Shown: positions 48,413 to 61,509, counted from the stretch's first letter. The stretch is 64,000 nucleotides of DNA from Rhyzopertha dominica (GCA_025024175.1 QCXZ01000053.1:8060001-8124000); one strand, 5' to 3'. Notes: generated by a model from the sequence alone, not told the origin. A program made the numbers and translations.

Positions 48413-50342
48413 AAACTATCTTTATGCAAATATCTCTGTGGCCAGACGCAGGCGCCGGCAAGCAGGAAAAATGCTTTTGGATAGAATACCAAATTACCTT
48501 TCGGTTTTAACACGACATTTTTAAATCGTGGAAAATAAGGTACTTCCACTCTTTGGACTGCCATAGTCAGGAAGTTTGAAGAATCTGCTTCAAAACGGTA
48601 CTCTTTTTTGGCATATAATCTTTCTTTCCTAACTTCAGCAACTATAAATTCTCTAGTAACAACGCATGATGAAACTAATTATCTAATATTTCTGTAATAT
48701 TCGCAAAACATATGCACGATAAAACTTTAATAAAATCTGTGCTGACCAGGACCAACGTTTCTTCAAAATGCGCTTTATATTTGGTTTGTCAAGCTTTGAT
48801 GAACAAATTAAATTTTGTTAGCTCGAAGCTTTTAAAGCCAGCTAGTCATTTACCTTGTATCTTCACGCAGAGTAAAAGTTATTTTGTAGAAGATATTGTC
48901 AGCCATGATTTGATTGATTTTCTGTTTATTACGGACAAATTCACGTAATTCTTATGATGATTGCGTAAATAAAATTAGTTTGTCCCGTTATTTTTCCTAA
49001 GGCCTGTTGCGGAATACAAAGCTGGCAATTATTAAATCACAATTAATGGTAATACAATCAAATGTTTTCTAGGCGCCTTTGAAATGATATTCAAGCATTA
49101 GCAATACTCATGCAAGCTTGCGGAAAAAACGGAAATTATTTAATGCTATGCAAAACGGCTAGACTTCAAAGCTGCGCCAATCGCCGTCAAAAAAGGTGTA
49201 TAATGACATTTACATAGTAAATATTGTGATATTTTGTTATATACATGGGGCAATGTTCTGATCTTGAATATTGTTGTGTAAATATGCAGTATTTCCATAC
49301 TTATATGTTTCTCTTTTTGCTTTCAGGTGAGTTGATGTTGTCTTATCGCCATCTGTCTTGTTGGGATGCTCTTTGAGATTGTTGCAAGTAAGGTTGTAGT
49401 CTTTAAGAATATTTAGTTTAACGCACCTTTTAAACGCTGTTGCGCTCGGCAAAATTACAGGGTAGAATACATTTATAGTCGTCGTTGATGCTTTGAGTTT
49501 TTTTGATTTAGTGTTCTTTCAGTGTTTAGGAATTTAATATAAGGATAACTAGATATTGCTTTGTCGAAATATACTATACAAAACACAGATACAGTACGGT
49601 TTTATTTTTTTATGGTAGGTAGACGTTATTTTTGTATTTGGATGCGCAATTCGATTTAAATATTTCTTAAATTTTCTAAAAACACTAACAAAGAAGTTTA
49701 ATTTATTATAGGTAAAGAAATAAAAAGCTTCTTATAGTGCTCTACAAGTTAGCGTTAGAAAACTGCTAAATAATATTCAATCATCAAAAGTACATATTTA
49801 ATATAAGTCACTTGCCTAGCAGAAATTATCTGAATTTGTCAGTACTACTTTTGTTTTATTCACGTTATTAACAAATATTCTGAACAAAATTCTTAATTTA
49901 GTTACGTATTTTTTTTCTAATATTTCGTCCTGGTCAAATGCGAACATGAGTTGATTAATTGAACCAGAGTACGGTAGGCATTTCTGCTGCTCCACTATAT
50001 ACCACAGTGCTGGCTGCATCTACGCTGGGTTGGAGGGGTGCATGCTTGTTGCCAGTGTTTTTGCTTGATATTTGTGTATTTGATGGTGGCTTGTTTATGC
50101 TGCATTATTTTTCTTCCTTATATGAGCTGATATTGTCTGAAGTTGTGTAGATATTTAGGACCTCCTTACTTCTTGTTTTCTTGTCCTTTGCCATTTCTAG
50201 CCACTGCTATTTGCCTTTATTTCATTTTGCCGTGATTTTCACAACGGTTCTTTCTCCACCCTAGAGGTCATCCTGATCGAGATCCTTTCTTGGAATTGTA
50301 TTTTGGTCATCGGAATTTCCATGTTTTATTTCGGATGATTTA
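48413..50342. other. Unique AT-rich DNA between the duplicate copies
   Basis: No counterpart beside copy B. Short frames without domains; no transposon ends seen. Confidence 0.5.
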
Positions 50343-50813
50343 CAATGGTACTTCTTATATCACTTGTAGGGTTGTTGTGCTCTTGTTGCGTAATATTCTT
50401 CTCGTATATTTTGTGGATCAGTGCGCGTAAAGACCAGCTTTCGTTCGTCCTTATGGGATTTTCTGCACCACAGTGTAAGGTTTCTTTTGTACAGAAGGGA
50501 ACATAAGTATTTACAAAATTGTTGGTGCCGATCCGTCCTCATTTAACTTCTGTAATAATGGAACTTCATGGGGGTGATATTTTCCGTTTTAAATTACTTA
50601 ACAATGGAGCATCGGGCTACATTGTGATTTAATGCCAGATGTCGAGTAGATATTTTATGATTTTCTCTATAGACACTCAAGAGATCCAGTTTCCGCAAAT
50701 TTTTCAAACTAATTTGCTCACTGTGGACCTATTTATCTCGATATTCATGCTTAAACACTTGAAGTGCTTCTTCATGGGTTCGAAGTCTATAACTCAAAAC
50801 TAACCATAATCAA
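50343..50813. repeat. Dispersed repeat of unknown class, copy 2
   Basis: Direct-orientation homologue of 15982-16386, slightly longer. A 60-codon minus-strand frame (50360-50542) includes NLTLWCRKSHKDERKLVF, partly echoed in copy 1. No known transposon protein recognised. Confidence 0.65.
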
Positions 50814-51359
50814 AACGTGAATTCTTTCATAGTCTGTTAAACGCGTCGTCAACAATTTTTTATGATGAAAGTGTAAAAATAAAAATCGACATGTTGGAGC
50901 ATTTTTTGCATAAACATTACATAATATTGTTCAGAACTTTAGCATCACTTCAAAATATGGGAAGGTATTAACTGCAACCTTTTAGTCCAAATGGAATAGT
51001 GTTAAAGTCATCAGTACATACTCAGTTCCCTGTGACTTATTAGGAGAAGCCTATAATTCTTAAATTTCACACTTAAAACATGTTTTTCTATGTTTACGAA
51101 GTTCTCGCACATCAAAATATCGTCGGGTATAAGGGTGTACACAATTCGAAATTGTTACATACTGAACCATTTATTATATATAAGACCTGGAAAAAAAAAG
51201 TTTGCTAAAAGGTTTTAATGTTACAGCATCTTCACACATAATCTGCGACATCCCAATCTGTTTACGATGTCGTGAGTTTTATCATCATAATAACGGCATT
51301 CGCATAAAATCACATGTAGTAATTTATACACAATACACCATTACACTTAATACCATGTT
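50814..51359. other. AT-rich DNA, nothing recognised
   Basis: No repeat ends or coding domains seen. Confidence 0.45.
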
Positions 51360-51680
51360 ATTTTCCCCGTTTACCTCGCGCGTGGCAATCAATGTGACCT
51401 ACGTTTTTTTTTTATCATTACGCAACCTTATTACGATATCCCGCTTGTAAATACAGGAATTTTCGCGTGCCGCCGTGCAGCAAAAATGCATCGCCATTAT
51501 CGATATGTGTGCATCGCGTTCGAAGCATGTAATTATTTTTATTGCAGTAATGATTGCGGTTTAATGCAAAAACTGCCGATAAACGACAAGGTCGGCCGTG
51601 GATGTCCATAAACTACATAATGCGGACCATTTTGCAAATTGTCTGGTCGTTGCCGGCAATTCTCCACTGATATATTGAGG
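51360..51680. other. GC-richer unique island, candidate regulatory DNA
   Basis: Contains CGATAAACGACAAGGTCGG and CCATAAACTACATAATGCGG, Hox/Cdx-like ATAAAC cores in a CpG-containing block. No coding frame with a domain. Candidate conserved non-coding element. Confidence 0.3.
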
Positions 51681-51894
51681 TCTTTATTGACATTGTTGTT
51701 ATAAGAACGTATACAATCGAAAACAGAAAGTATTGTACCTTTTTTCAACTGTTTGTTTTGATTTCGATAAAATCATTACTTAGCTGAATTACTGTTTTGT
51801 TACTTGTAGTAATATAAACTCATTAAAAATTCATCAGCTTAGTAGGCGGTACTGAAACCGTTTCAGGGACGTCACACAATGCTTTAACAATGAA

Positions 51895-51985
51895 GGGCTT
51901 CGAAGGTAGTTTGATTCATATTAGGGCGTTAAACCAGAGGTCCCAGTTCGATTCTCGCTTAAAACCAACATTTTTTTATATTAAC
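51895..51985 (+). repeat. tRNA-derived SINE-like copy
   Basis: A degenerate box A (about 51903-51935, ending GGGCGTTAAACCAGAG) precedes a box-B-like CAGTTCGATTCTCGC, followed by a tail with ACATTTTTTTATATTAAC. Weaker than the other copies. Confidence 0.5.
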
Positions 51986-53004
51986 TACAGAGCATTTAAC
52001 CGCTATTGTATTTTACTGCAAAACTTCTAATACAATTTAAATATCAGATATTTTTGTTTATTTACATGATCAATCACCAAATGTCGACCCGTTTTGTCAA
52101 GCTGGTGTCACTACTTTACAATTTTTTTGTCTAGTAATAGTAGTCTATAAGATAATAACTATTTTGCACTCCTTTTTATACTGCTTTAGAACGAATGTTT
52201 TTATTATGATGAATTAAACGACGCGCTTGAAGCTTGATAATGTTGATAATTTTGAATCTGTCAGGACGACCTCTAGCCGTCGTTAGGGAAAAAACGGTAA
52301 AGTACCGCTGACAACATCGCACCTAACAACTCTAACCATGCGTTTTTGTTTACATTGGTTTACATAGTTTGGTTAAACTTTCGAGTTTCGTATTTGTCAG
52401 ATTAAGTGGTGGAGCAAGATATTGTCGAAGTATTTGGTAATCCTGATGTTTTTTGTTGTCAGAATGGCTTACGTTAAGAAGTGTTTTGTTCCGTGTTGTA
52501 AGAATACTACTGGCTGATGAACAGTTACAGGTTATTCGCTATGTTTACATTATAATATTGACGTTGTCGCGTTATACTTATACATTCGCCCCTCTCTCTC
52601 ACTCCCATTGCATTATTTGTAATTTTCTCTGGGCTATTTATAAAACTGGACAACAGTGGAGCACCTAGTTACCTAGGAGAGCTGTAACAGTGGCGCATGA
52701 CGGAAATTAGGAACCCTTTGCGTGGTTGTTGGCGGAATTTAAGAAAATGTTTGAAACAGGGGGTAATTTTCTACGGCCGGTTTGTTACGAGTTGAATTCA
52801 TCTGAAAGCAAAATAGATGCGTGGCACTAGTATTCATGATGTAAGCAGGTTAAACTATCAAATTTTAATGTGCGGGACGACCCTATTATGCATAAGAAAA
52901 ACTTGACGGTTACAAGCTTCCAAAACGATGTAAAAAATTGTATACACCCTAAGAATCTATCTGCGTAATTCTAAAATGAGTTCAAACAAAGAAGTTACAA
53001 GAGC
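51986..53004. other. Unique DNA up to the assembly gap
   Basis: No gene recognised. Ends at the run of N. Confidence 0.45.
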
Positions 53005-53104
53005 NNNNNNNNNNNNNNNNNNNNNNNNNNNNNNNNNNNNNNNNNNNNNNNNNNNNNNNNNNNNNNNNNNNNNNNNNNNNNNNNNNNNNNNNNNNNNNNN
53101 NNNN
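53005..53104. other. Assembly gap, exactly 100 N
   Basis: A run of exactly 100 N is the usual placeholder for a gap of unknown size. Copy B of the duplication begins at the first base after it. Confidence 0.97.
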
Positions 53105-53535
53105 GCAGCGAAACACAAAGTTAGTAGAGTTGTTTGAATTTTGTCAAATGTCTTAAAATTAATTTGGTTTCGCCCAAAACTCGTTAATTCATTACACGCA
53201 CACCCTACAGATGTCAAGTCTGGTGATCTTGAAGGACAAAATGTTTTGCTAAAGGTACCAATAAATCTTTCTGAAAATCGATCGAAAAGTATTGTGGACG
53301 TCTCGGAAGTTATATTCTGGAGTATGATCTTCCTGAAACCAGCATTCGTGTACAGCGGCAAATTATCTATATTCAAGATCGTCTCAGTAGCTAAAGAATT
53401 ACGATAGGTAAAGGGTCCTATAATTCTTTTAACAATAATTCCACACCAGATTTTAAGTACGAAGCGATATTGATATCTTCTGTCTGCACATTCATTTTGT
53501 TGTTGTTGAAAATTAACATTGTCCTAGCACATCTT
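53105..53535 (-). pseudogene. Mariner-like transposase relic (copy B)
   Basis: The minus strand keeps more of the gene than copy A. After CGIIVKRIIGP-type sequence (about 53.42-53.45 kb) it reads a decayed middle, then RFIGTFSKTFCPSRSPDLTS (about 53.2 kb), the SPDL motif that precedes the last catalytic residue. The Trp-Asp second catalytic motif is not recognisable, so it is inactive. It resembles the relic at 30.5-31.3 kb in layout. Confidence 0.7.
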
Positions 53536-54736
53536 GGTATGCGTTTGCAGAAAAGTCTACGTCGTTCTTCATCATCTGGACTTAGTCTTTGACATATTCA
53601 TAATTTATATGGCTTAATTTTTTTAATGAAGTGCGTAGTAGATTAGGCTGATCCAGTTTGGTTTTCAATTATTAAACTTAGTACTGTTAGTATGTTTCTA
53701 TCGGGACAACACATTTTTTAATAAACCGTATTCTTTTAGATTAATTGCCAGTGCTAAAAATGGAGTTGTTAGGTTGTCTTCGATCCGCTTATTTGTTGAA
53801 GTGCGTGTTTTCAGTTAGCTATAAGAGTTTTCTTTTCCACGGAGTATTGTCTCCAAAACCTCAACTTTCTGCATTCGTAAATTCAGAGACTCGTCAGTCG
53901 CCTTCTGAATGCTATAAAAAGTGTTTTTATGCCCACAAGTTATAATGCATCTTCTTACTTGGTAACTAACAAAAATGCTTTTTCTAAATATGTTCAAAAC
54001 CTCAAAACTGGTGTCAGTCATTGAGACATTTATGACTGATTCTCGGTCATTCACATGAAATGTTTCTAACTTTATAATTCATTAGATCGACAGGCTACAA
54101 GTAAAAACATTATCGCAACAACTTTTATAAACAATTGTCTTGCCATCTTCAGTTTCATGTAAAACCTTTTTCTTACCCTCTGGCTGAAATTCTTTAGATA
54201 TCTTTGGTATTACCGTATCTGTAAACATTTGTATAATTTATGTAACTATACATTCACTAAGCTAGACGTGTTACTTTGAAATATCAAGCAAACTAGTAAG
54301 ACCATAGTGCTGGGCGGTTTGCTTTCTTTGACTTTTCCGAAAAGTATGGCAGAAGTAAGCTCTGTTAATATTCATTTGGAGGCATTTATATCCCTTTCTG
54401 TAAATGAAGCGAGATTTTTGAGGCAGTAGTTTTCCCACTGCTTGTATAATGCCTCTTCTTTCAGTTCGAGAATAGATCGTCTTTGTTTTTGTTCATCTCG
54501 AAACCGAGATTATAATAAAATACACTAATAAACATATTGTGCCGTGCATCGTTGATTTAATAGTGAAAAATGCCATCTAATACATGGTGTGCTTTTTTGT
54601 GGTCTATATGAAAACTTTCCGCTTCAACGTCACTGGGCCGAATTTTCGTGTGCCGCGGTAAAAAATAAAGGTTACGTCAATTCCAGAATTTTCTACTGAA
54701 ATACTTCTAAAACTACTAATACAGTATAATTTCTAA
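53536..54736. other. Duplicated unique DNA, nothing recognised
   Basis: Counterpart of 38.2-39.3 kb. It contains two short segments missing from copy A (about 53.93-53.97 kb and 54.05-54.15 kb). Confidence 0.5.
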
Positions 54737-55945
54737 AGTAAGAATTTAGGATGGCAATGTCCATCTGTCAGCATTACACTGACATTGATTGACAAAGCCA
54801 CCTAGCTGCCTTAACGGGCACTACTTTCTAAAGGAAGTGACCTGTAACCTGACAAATTGGCATGCAACTGCATACTTCAATTTGACAGCAGCCTCCCACC
54901 GGCACTTTATGCTAACGGGCAAGAACCAACATACATTAAAATGCATGTCTATGCTGTGCTGTCTACACCTCAACCAACTGCAGATAGTACTAATTTCGCT
55001 GTCATTACAGCTCATCAGTGCAGTTTAGGTCTAGTGTAGACAACACGGCATAGAAACTGGTTTTGCTTATATGCCAAAGCAATGGTATGATGAAAGTAAG
55101 AATTTTAGGATGGCAATGCCATCTGTCAGCATTACACTGACAATGATAGACAAAGCCACCTAGCTTGCACTTAACGGGTACTACTTCCTAAAGGAAGTGA
55201 CCTGTAGCCTGACAAATTGGCATGCAAACTGCATACTTCAATTTGACAGCAGGCCCCCACGGCACTTTATGCTAACGGGCAAGAACCAACATACATAAAT
55301 GCATGTCTATGCTGAACTGTCTACACCTCAACCAACTGCAGATAGTACTATTTCGCTGTCATTACAGCTCATCAGTTGCAGTTTAGGTCTAGTGTAGACA
55401 ACACAGCATAGAACTGGTTTTGCTTATATACCAAAGCAATGGTATGATGAAAATAAGGATTTAGGATGGCAATGCCATCTGTCAGCATTTACACTGACAT
55501 GATGACAAAGGCCACCTAGCTGCCTTAACGGGTACTATTTCCTAAAGGAAGTTACATGTAGCCTGACAAATTGGCATGCATTTTATGTATGTTGGTTCTT
55601 GCCCGTTAGCATAAAGTGCCTTGGGGCTGCTGTAAAATTGAAGTATGCAGTTTGCTTGCCAATTTGTCAGGCTACAGGTTACTTCCTTTAGGAAGTTAGT
55701 ACCCGTTTAAGGCAGCTAGGTGGCTTGTTCATCATGTCAGTGTAATGCTGACAGATGGCATTGCCATCCTAAATTCTTTACTTTCATTCATACCATTGCT
55801 TTGGTTAATAATCAAAACCAGTTCTATGCCGTGTTGTCTACACTAGGACCTAAACTGCACTGATGAGTTGTAATGACAGCGAAATAGTACTATCTGCAGT
55901 TGGTTGAGGTGTAGACAGCACAGCATAGACATTGCATTTTACAGT
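54737..55945. repeat. Foldback array, three direct units plus inverted arm
   Basis: Units start near 54737, 55095 and 55450 and are followed by the inverted arm ending in TAGACATTGCATTTTA. One unit more than in copy A. Scattered single-base insertions suggest consensus errors or decay. Non-coding. Confidence 0.82.
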
Positions 55946-56259
55946 ATAATTTTTGTCTTAATCTCGACAGTCATGTGAAAAAAAAGATTTTGGTATATTT
56001 AACTACATTATACTCGTAAATGGACTTGTTTCGTTTTACAGGATATGTATGGCTTGATACCCTGAAGAAGAACAGAATGGTTTGAAAGAGTTCTGTAAGT
56101 TGATTAAAGTCCATGAAACAATCATGTGCATTTTATTTTATTTAAAGTATAATATTTCACCAAGGAAACCGTGAATGTTACTAAATGACTTGGGTACTAC
56201 ATATACTAAATTTAGCACAAATGCAGCCGCAAAATTAAAAGAACAAACCTTTAGTTCGG
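55946..56259. other. Duplicated DNA right of the foldback array
   Basis: Counterpart of 40.14-40.48 kb; no gene recognised. Confidence 0.5.
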
Positions 56260-56690
56260 GATTATCTCTAGCATCAATCGTTGACCTCCAGACGGAGGAA
56301 TCCAAAGGCTGCTCGTGAGTTTGGGGCGTGATTTGGCATCGTCGCGCCGACACTTGCTTTTGTTTTTCTTTGGTGCATGCCCCGAGTCGTATTTGCGGAC
56401 GCGAGATGTCGTCGGCATTTTTCACCTCGGTCCATTGCGCAACGAGAAAACACGATCGGCAATTAGGCAGAAAAGTGAACGAGAACGCGTCCGTTAGCGG
56501 CAATTGGGGACAATTAGACGCGTAATAATTTGCGTAAACAGAAGAACTAGTGACACGTTTTTGTGCCCGTTCGCGTTATTTTGCGGAACTGGATGGTAAT
56601 GAGGTTCACACATGGAGGGTACTGTTTGTAAGAGCGTGGCCTACGGACGAATTAGGTCCAACTTTCTTTGCTGGGCAACCAGAGAATGAT
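56260..56690. other. GC-rich island in copy B, candidate regulatory DNA
   Basis: Counterpart of 40480-40880 with scattered substitutions and single-base indels. The indels change reading frames between the copies, which argues against protein coding. Confidence 0.32.
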
Positions 56691-59600
56691 TAGCGCTCGT
56701 TATTTTAAGTTCTTGAAAGGCTTGATTGTTCTAGCAAAGTGAGGTTTATTAGGCTCTTGAACTACTTTTTTGAAAAAATATTAGCCAGTGAGTGATATCG
56801 ACAAATAGGCTGATTTCAGACGAGAACTATACTAATTATCAAGTATACAAAGAAACGAATTTTTAGTACTGTAGTTAAAGGTATTACGGAGTACTTGGAA
56901 AAGCTTGAAGTCTGGAAGGAGTCATCTGCTTATCGGATTTCCAACAAAGAAGCTTGTTGGTGAGGAAGACGTAGAAAATCTACATAGAGGAGAACCATCT
57001 TTATGCTATGGTCACGCCAAATAAACGCCACCTAACGATGGAAGCAAGGAAGACCTAAAATACCGTTTGAAGATGAAGTTGATTAAATGGTGGAAGAAAA
57101 AAAAGATAAGAGAAATGTTTTAAATCTTTTCCGATATAACTAATGCAAAGCAACATCTTGCTTAAACTGCACCGTGATAATTTGAAATTTTAAGCGATAA
57201 TTGGATATAGTCAAGTATGTCTCAAAGACATAAAGCAGTGTCTACGTAAACAAAAAATGGGACACTGATTGTAGATTAACTTTATTTATTTACACGGGTC
57301 TTGTAATAATTGTAATTAACAATGAACCTGATAAATTTATCTTTGCCTTCAACTTGCAAAAATTTTGTAAATTGTTACAAGGGCCCGTGGTATTACATTA
57401 CATGCATTTTATGTTATTACTGATTCCAATCGTCCGGTAACTCGAGAAAAAGCGCCAACGAGGAAATTATTTTTCCGTATTTATAAAAAAGCTCGACTTG
57501 CACACATGGAATTTGTTATTTAATCTAGTCTGGTTATTTTTTATTTTAGTTCTAAGATTTATTTATAATAATCTTCGACCTCAACAACTATCGCAACGGT
57601 AATAGTGACGGCTAGTATAGCGCCACCTATTTTGAAACGGGGTCCACGTCTGGTCTAAAAAGGATGACATAACCAACATCTGCATCTTTGAACCGAAATA
57701 ATCAAAGGCACCTGCGTTATTTACACGTGGATAGTTATAGATTCTGCGGCAGACGAGCTCTGGACATGGGAGATGATCGCCGCCGCTGTCTTTGTGTTTT
57801 TGAGCCAATTATCCCTCGGGGCTATTCATAGAATAGAATAGGATGTAGCTAGCGTATTACCAAATTCGACAATCTTCTTTATTTGTTTGTTCGTTTAGCG
57901 AAGTTCACTTCTTATATTTCGTCTTTCCAAGATCACCTAATTTGCAATTTTTATTTATGTAAAATTTGCTTAAATTACTTCACTTCATCTAGAACTAGAG
58001 TAATGATATGGGCTATTCGTAACAGAGNCTTCATGCCTCTTTACTTATTTTCTTCATAAATGAAAAATAACAGTGTGAGGAACTTTGGATGCAATGCTTT
58101 CAAACTGCATTACTGTTGATTTAGCAAGTGAGTCAACCTTTATATTAAACCTGATACCCACATGCCCTTTAGCCCAAGTTGACTTTTTTTAACACGGTGA
58201 TTTTAAAACCACAACTTCTGAATGATGCCCGCTATAAATAAGCCTCCTTTTCTCGTTACCTAGTACTCGAAGTCGAAAATGAGGTCTAGAAATGACTTTG
58301 TTTTTCTTAACAAGGTTTAAAGCAATAGTGATTACGAGAGTTTAGGCTGTAAATATATAGAGATCCTGGGAGACCTAACTAGAGAGGTTATTAGAATACA
58401 TGTAAAAGGCACCCCTGTAAATAGCGTAAACGGATTCAGTAACTGACTTTATTGGGTACTTACTTTATTTACTAGAGACAAATTGTATACTCACTAGCAT
58501 CTGATGCGTTGCAAAAGAGCTGCTTGCATTTAGTTTCGCATTTACAAAACAAAAACACCTTCCCGTGAAATATTTTGCTGTAAAATTGAACTGTCGCGTC
58601 GTACTAAATCCTTCTATTAAGGGGGGACTAGATTTGTATCTCAATAATGCTTCGTTGTCGCTTTTAACTTGTCTAAACTTCCTTCCCAACTACTTAGAAT
58701 TACACTTCAAAGAGAACTAGCCACCATAGTATTAGTAATCTATGTCTGCTAAATGCAACAATTGCCACTATTTCAAAAATAAATCTAAAGGGCGCAAGCC
58801 GTTTCATGCATTGTTGTATATCGCAAAATTAATAAACTATAAGCCATCACGACTTTTGTTCAGATTCAGGTTTTTTACAGGTTACAGGTATTGTTGTTAA
58901 GTTCACTGGACACACTGAATGTCGAAAGCGAAACCAAATAGCTGAATGTTGACCATTCACATTTCACGCGACTGCCTTTTGGTTTCAACAAGAGACCTGC
59001 ATGCTCCTTTGATATTATCCTATGAACAGTACAAGTCGATACCTATAATAAACGTAATGTTGTGTTAAATATATAAAACCACCTTTTCGTACTTTAAACG
59101 TTGTTGTTATAGATTTGTAATTTGCAGAAACACCTCAATCTTTGAGAATTCTCCGTAACAACGACAGACTGCTTCAGCGTCTCTCATGGATGATTGAGGT
59201 GGAAGATTTTGAGACGCACTTGTCATTTCAGTGATCACAGCTAATTTAGGGAAATTTTGTATTGAAAAAAGAGAGTTATTCAGAAACAACGTTGAAAATA
59301 TTAAATAAAGATGAGATAAAGTACAAAACTTGAAGAGCCACAGGTGTGTTAACAATGTTGATATAATCGACAATATAGGTAATGTTAAAGTATCTCTAGT
59401 GGGTTGTTGCACTGGCATTGTGAAAATAACAACAATAACAATAAAATCATCTATAGGTACTTTACAATTAGTTAGTTGTAACATTGTCAAATCTTAAATT
59501 CTACATAAAAAACCACACACTTTCTTTTCGGTTGATGTATTTTAAGTTTTATACAATCATTTCTTCTGACGAGAACAAATAATTTGTCGTGTATTTACTG

Positions 59601-60090
59601 TAACGCGTAAGTCGAAAATATTTTGTCGCCTCCTTTTTTACGTGTTCCCATGTTTGCTCAGATTTCCTCACTTTATCTTGTAATACAGTCGTCCCCTGAC
59701 TCGTAGAGATAATCGTAGAAATTTTCCTTGGCAAAATTTTGATGTGTTTGTCAAACATTTAACATCATAATCGTTGACCCTTGGGCTCGCCTTCGCTGGC
59801 TTGAAGTGTTTAATGTACAAAACAAACATTTAATATGACGTACCGTGTAACAGACACGGAGTCATCCCATTCAGGTTCTAGCGAGTTTTTGGCACGCTCA
59901 TTGAGTTTCCAGAATGAAATCTTCGCGCCTATTAACTAATTCCGTTTGCTTGTCCTGGACACTGTCCAAATCTGAACGATATTTTGTTCGAATTAATCAC
60001 AACCTTATTTTTCAGCCGTAGTAAACACTTACCTACACTAAAGCTATCGGGGATTTTCAATAGAAAAACGTTTGATCTGCGTATCAATGA
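56691..60090. other. Duplicated DNA, nothing recognised
   Basis: Counterpart of 40.88-44.28 kb. One N at 58028 where copy A reads T. Confidence 0.5.
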
Positions 60091-60246
60091 CTTGGTTGAC
60101 ACCGTTGGGACTATTGCTAATTGCAGCAATCTCTTTTGTTCTTCATCAGAGGCAACATGATCTTCCCAGAAGTAGTGGAACAACACTTTTTTCACTACAT
60201 CACGACCCTTTCTATTCCATTTTTTAACAAGACAACGCACCACCAC
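60027..60246 (-). other. Possible minus-strand exon with splice donor
   Basis: A minus-strand frame (59932-60246) reads KKVLFHYFWEDHVASDEEQK and on to a perfect donor AG|GTAAGTG whose intron would start at 60032. The donor is also present in copy A (about 44.2 kb), but most of the upstream coding part is missing there. No domain recognised; it could be transposon-derived. Confidence 0.22.
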
Positions 60247-60269
60247 ATACAGTTACTTTCATATCATAT

Positions 60270-60900
60270 CGTATTACCATAAAGGGTGGAAATGGGCGCA
60301 CACCAAATAAAATTTATCGTAATCGAATGTGCTGAAGAAGCATTTTATAATCATTCAAATCAACTGTGAGCTTATGCTTCACATCGTCAAGATCGTTTTT
60401 ATTAAAGCTTTAAGGGATCTGAGTGAGATCTGCATAGAACCATAGAAGTGAGATTCTCCTAATTGCACCACAAAATCTGACTACATACAAGCAGAAAACA
60501 AGGGTCCCAGAATTGACCCTTGCGGTACGCCACGAGACACGATAAAAGGACTAGAAAATGTGTTGCTTATTAGTAAGGTACCTCCTAAACATACGTAAGG
60601 TGTGTGATGCCAACCCCAAATTGTGTAAATTACCCAGAAGGAGTTGAAAATTTAGAGCAACAAATTTTACAAAATCGAGAGCTGATATTATTCGGCTACA
60701 TTCAGCAAGGCAGTTTCACAACTGTAGCCCTTTCGAAAACTAGACAGAGTAGCTGGTAATGTGTGAAAGAAGTAGAGAAGCCATAAAACGTTCTATGTAT
60801 TCTGCTGGTTTCGATTTCTTAGTTATAGGGATAACCAGCGACTTCTTCCAGCTATCGAAAAAAGAACACCAAAACCATTAATTATATGAGTTAGATAAGG
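60270..60900 (-). pseudogene. LINE reverse-transcriptase relic (copy B)
   Basis: Minus strand: KKSLVIPITKKSKPAEY (about 60.83 kb), a decayed SSFRKG segment, LRMFRRYLTNKQH, then SRGVPQGSILGPLFSAC (60498-60537), the conserved reverse-transcriptase motif before the catalytic YADD. DDLDDVKHKLTVDLN-type sequence lies near 60.38 kb. Stops and frameshifts throughout. It keeps the palm motif lost from copy A but lacks the 154-codon upstream part. Confidence 0.8.
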
Positions 60901-61509
60901 AACAATTACTGGTAAAGCATACAGAAGCGTTTTACCGGAAAATTAATATGACCAATAGCATTTGTTTTTATGGATGTTAGTATTCTAGATATTTCGGTAT
61001 CAGTTGTGGAAATAAATTAGAAATTTGTATTAAGTGACTTAATTCAAAATTTGTCTTAACGGACTATTTGAGGGAATGTTTAATAAAAATTTGTTGTGAT
61101 CATCTGATGACCAGACCAGACCAGAGTTCTTACTACTTGATCCTTTCTGGTCTTGCATTTGTTACTGCAACAGATAAAAACGTAATGCAGTAGGAAACGG
61201 CTTTATTTTCAAATATTTGAGAAGTTGAGATTTTGTATAAGAGCGTGGAAAATTCATACATTTTAAATAAAAAGTCTTGCAGCATCTAAAAGTATTTTTC
61301 ATTGAACAACGGTTATACTGATAACAGCGAATCGGGTAAAATATATTTCGCAATCGCACAAAGACATGTTCCACATGTCAATTCGTGGAATACCACACGC
61401 TACATCATACCTGGACCCATCCTAAAAATTCCCAACCTACCCGCCTCCTACTGCTTCTGTCTCATAAATAGTGCCCTTCAGGTTTTACAGCAACGCACCG
61501 GAGAATAGA
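60901..61509. other. DNA differing between duplicate copies
   Basis: About 60.9-61.23 kb has no clear counterpart in copy A. From about 61.23 kb the match resumes. Nothing recognised. Confidence 0.45.
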
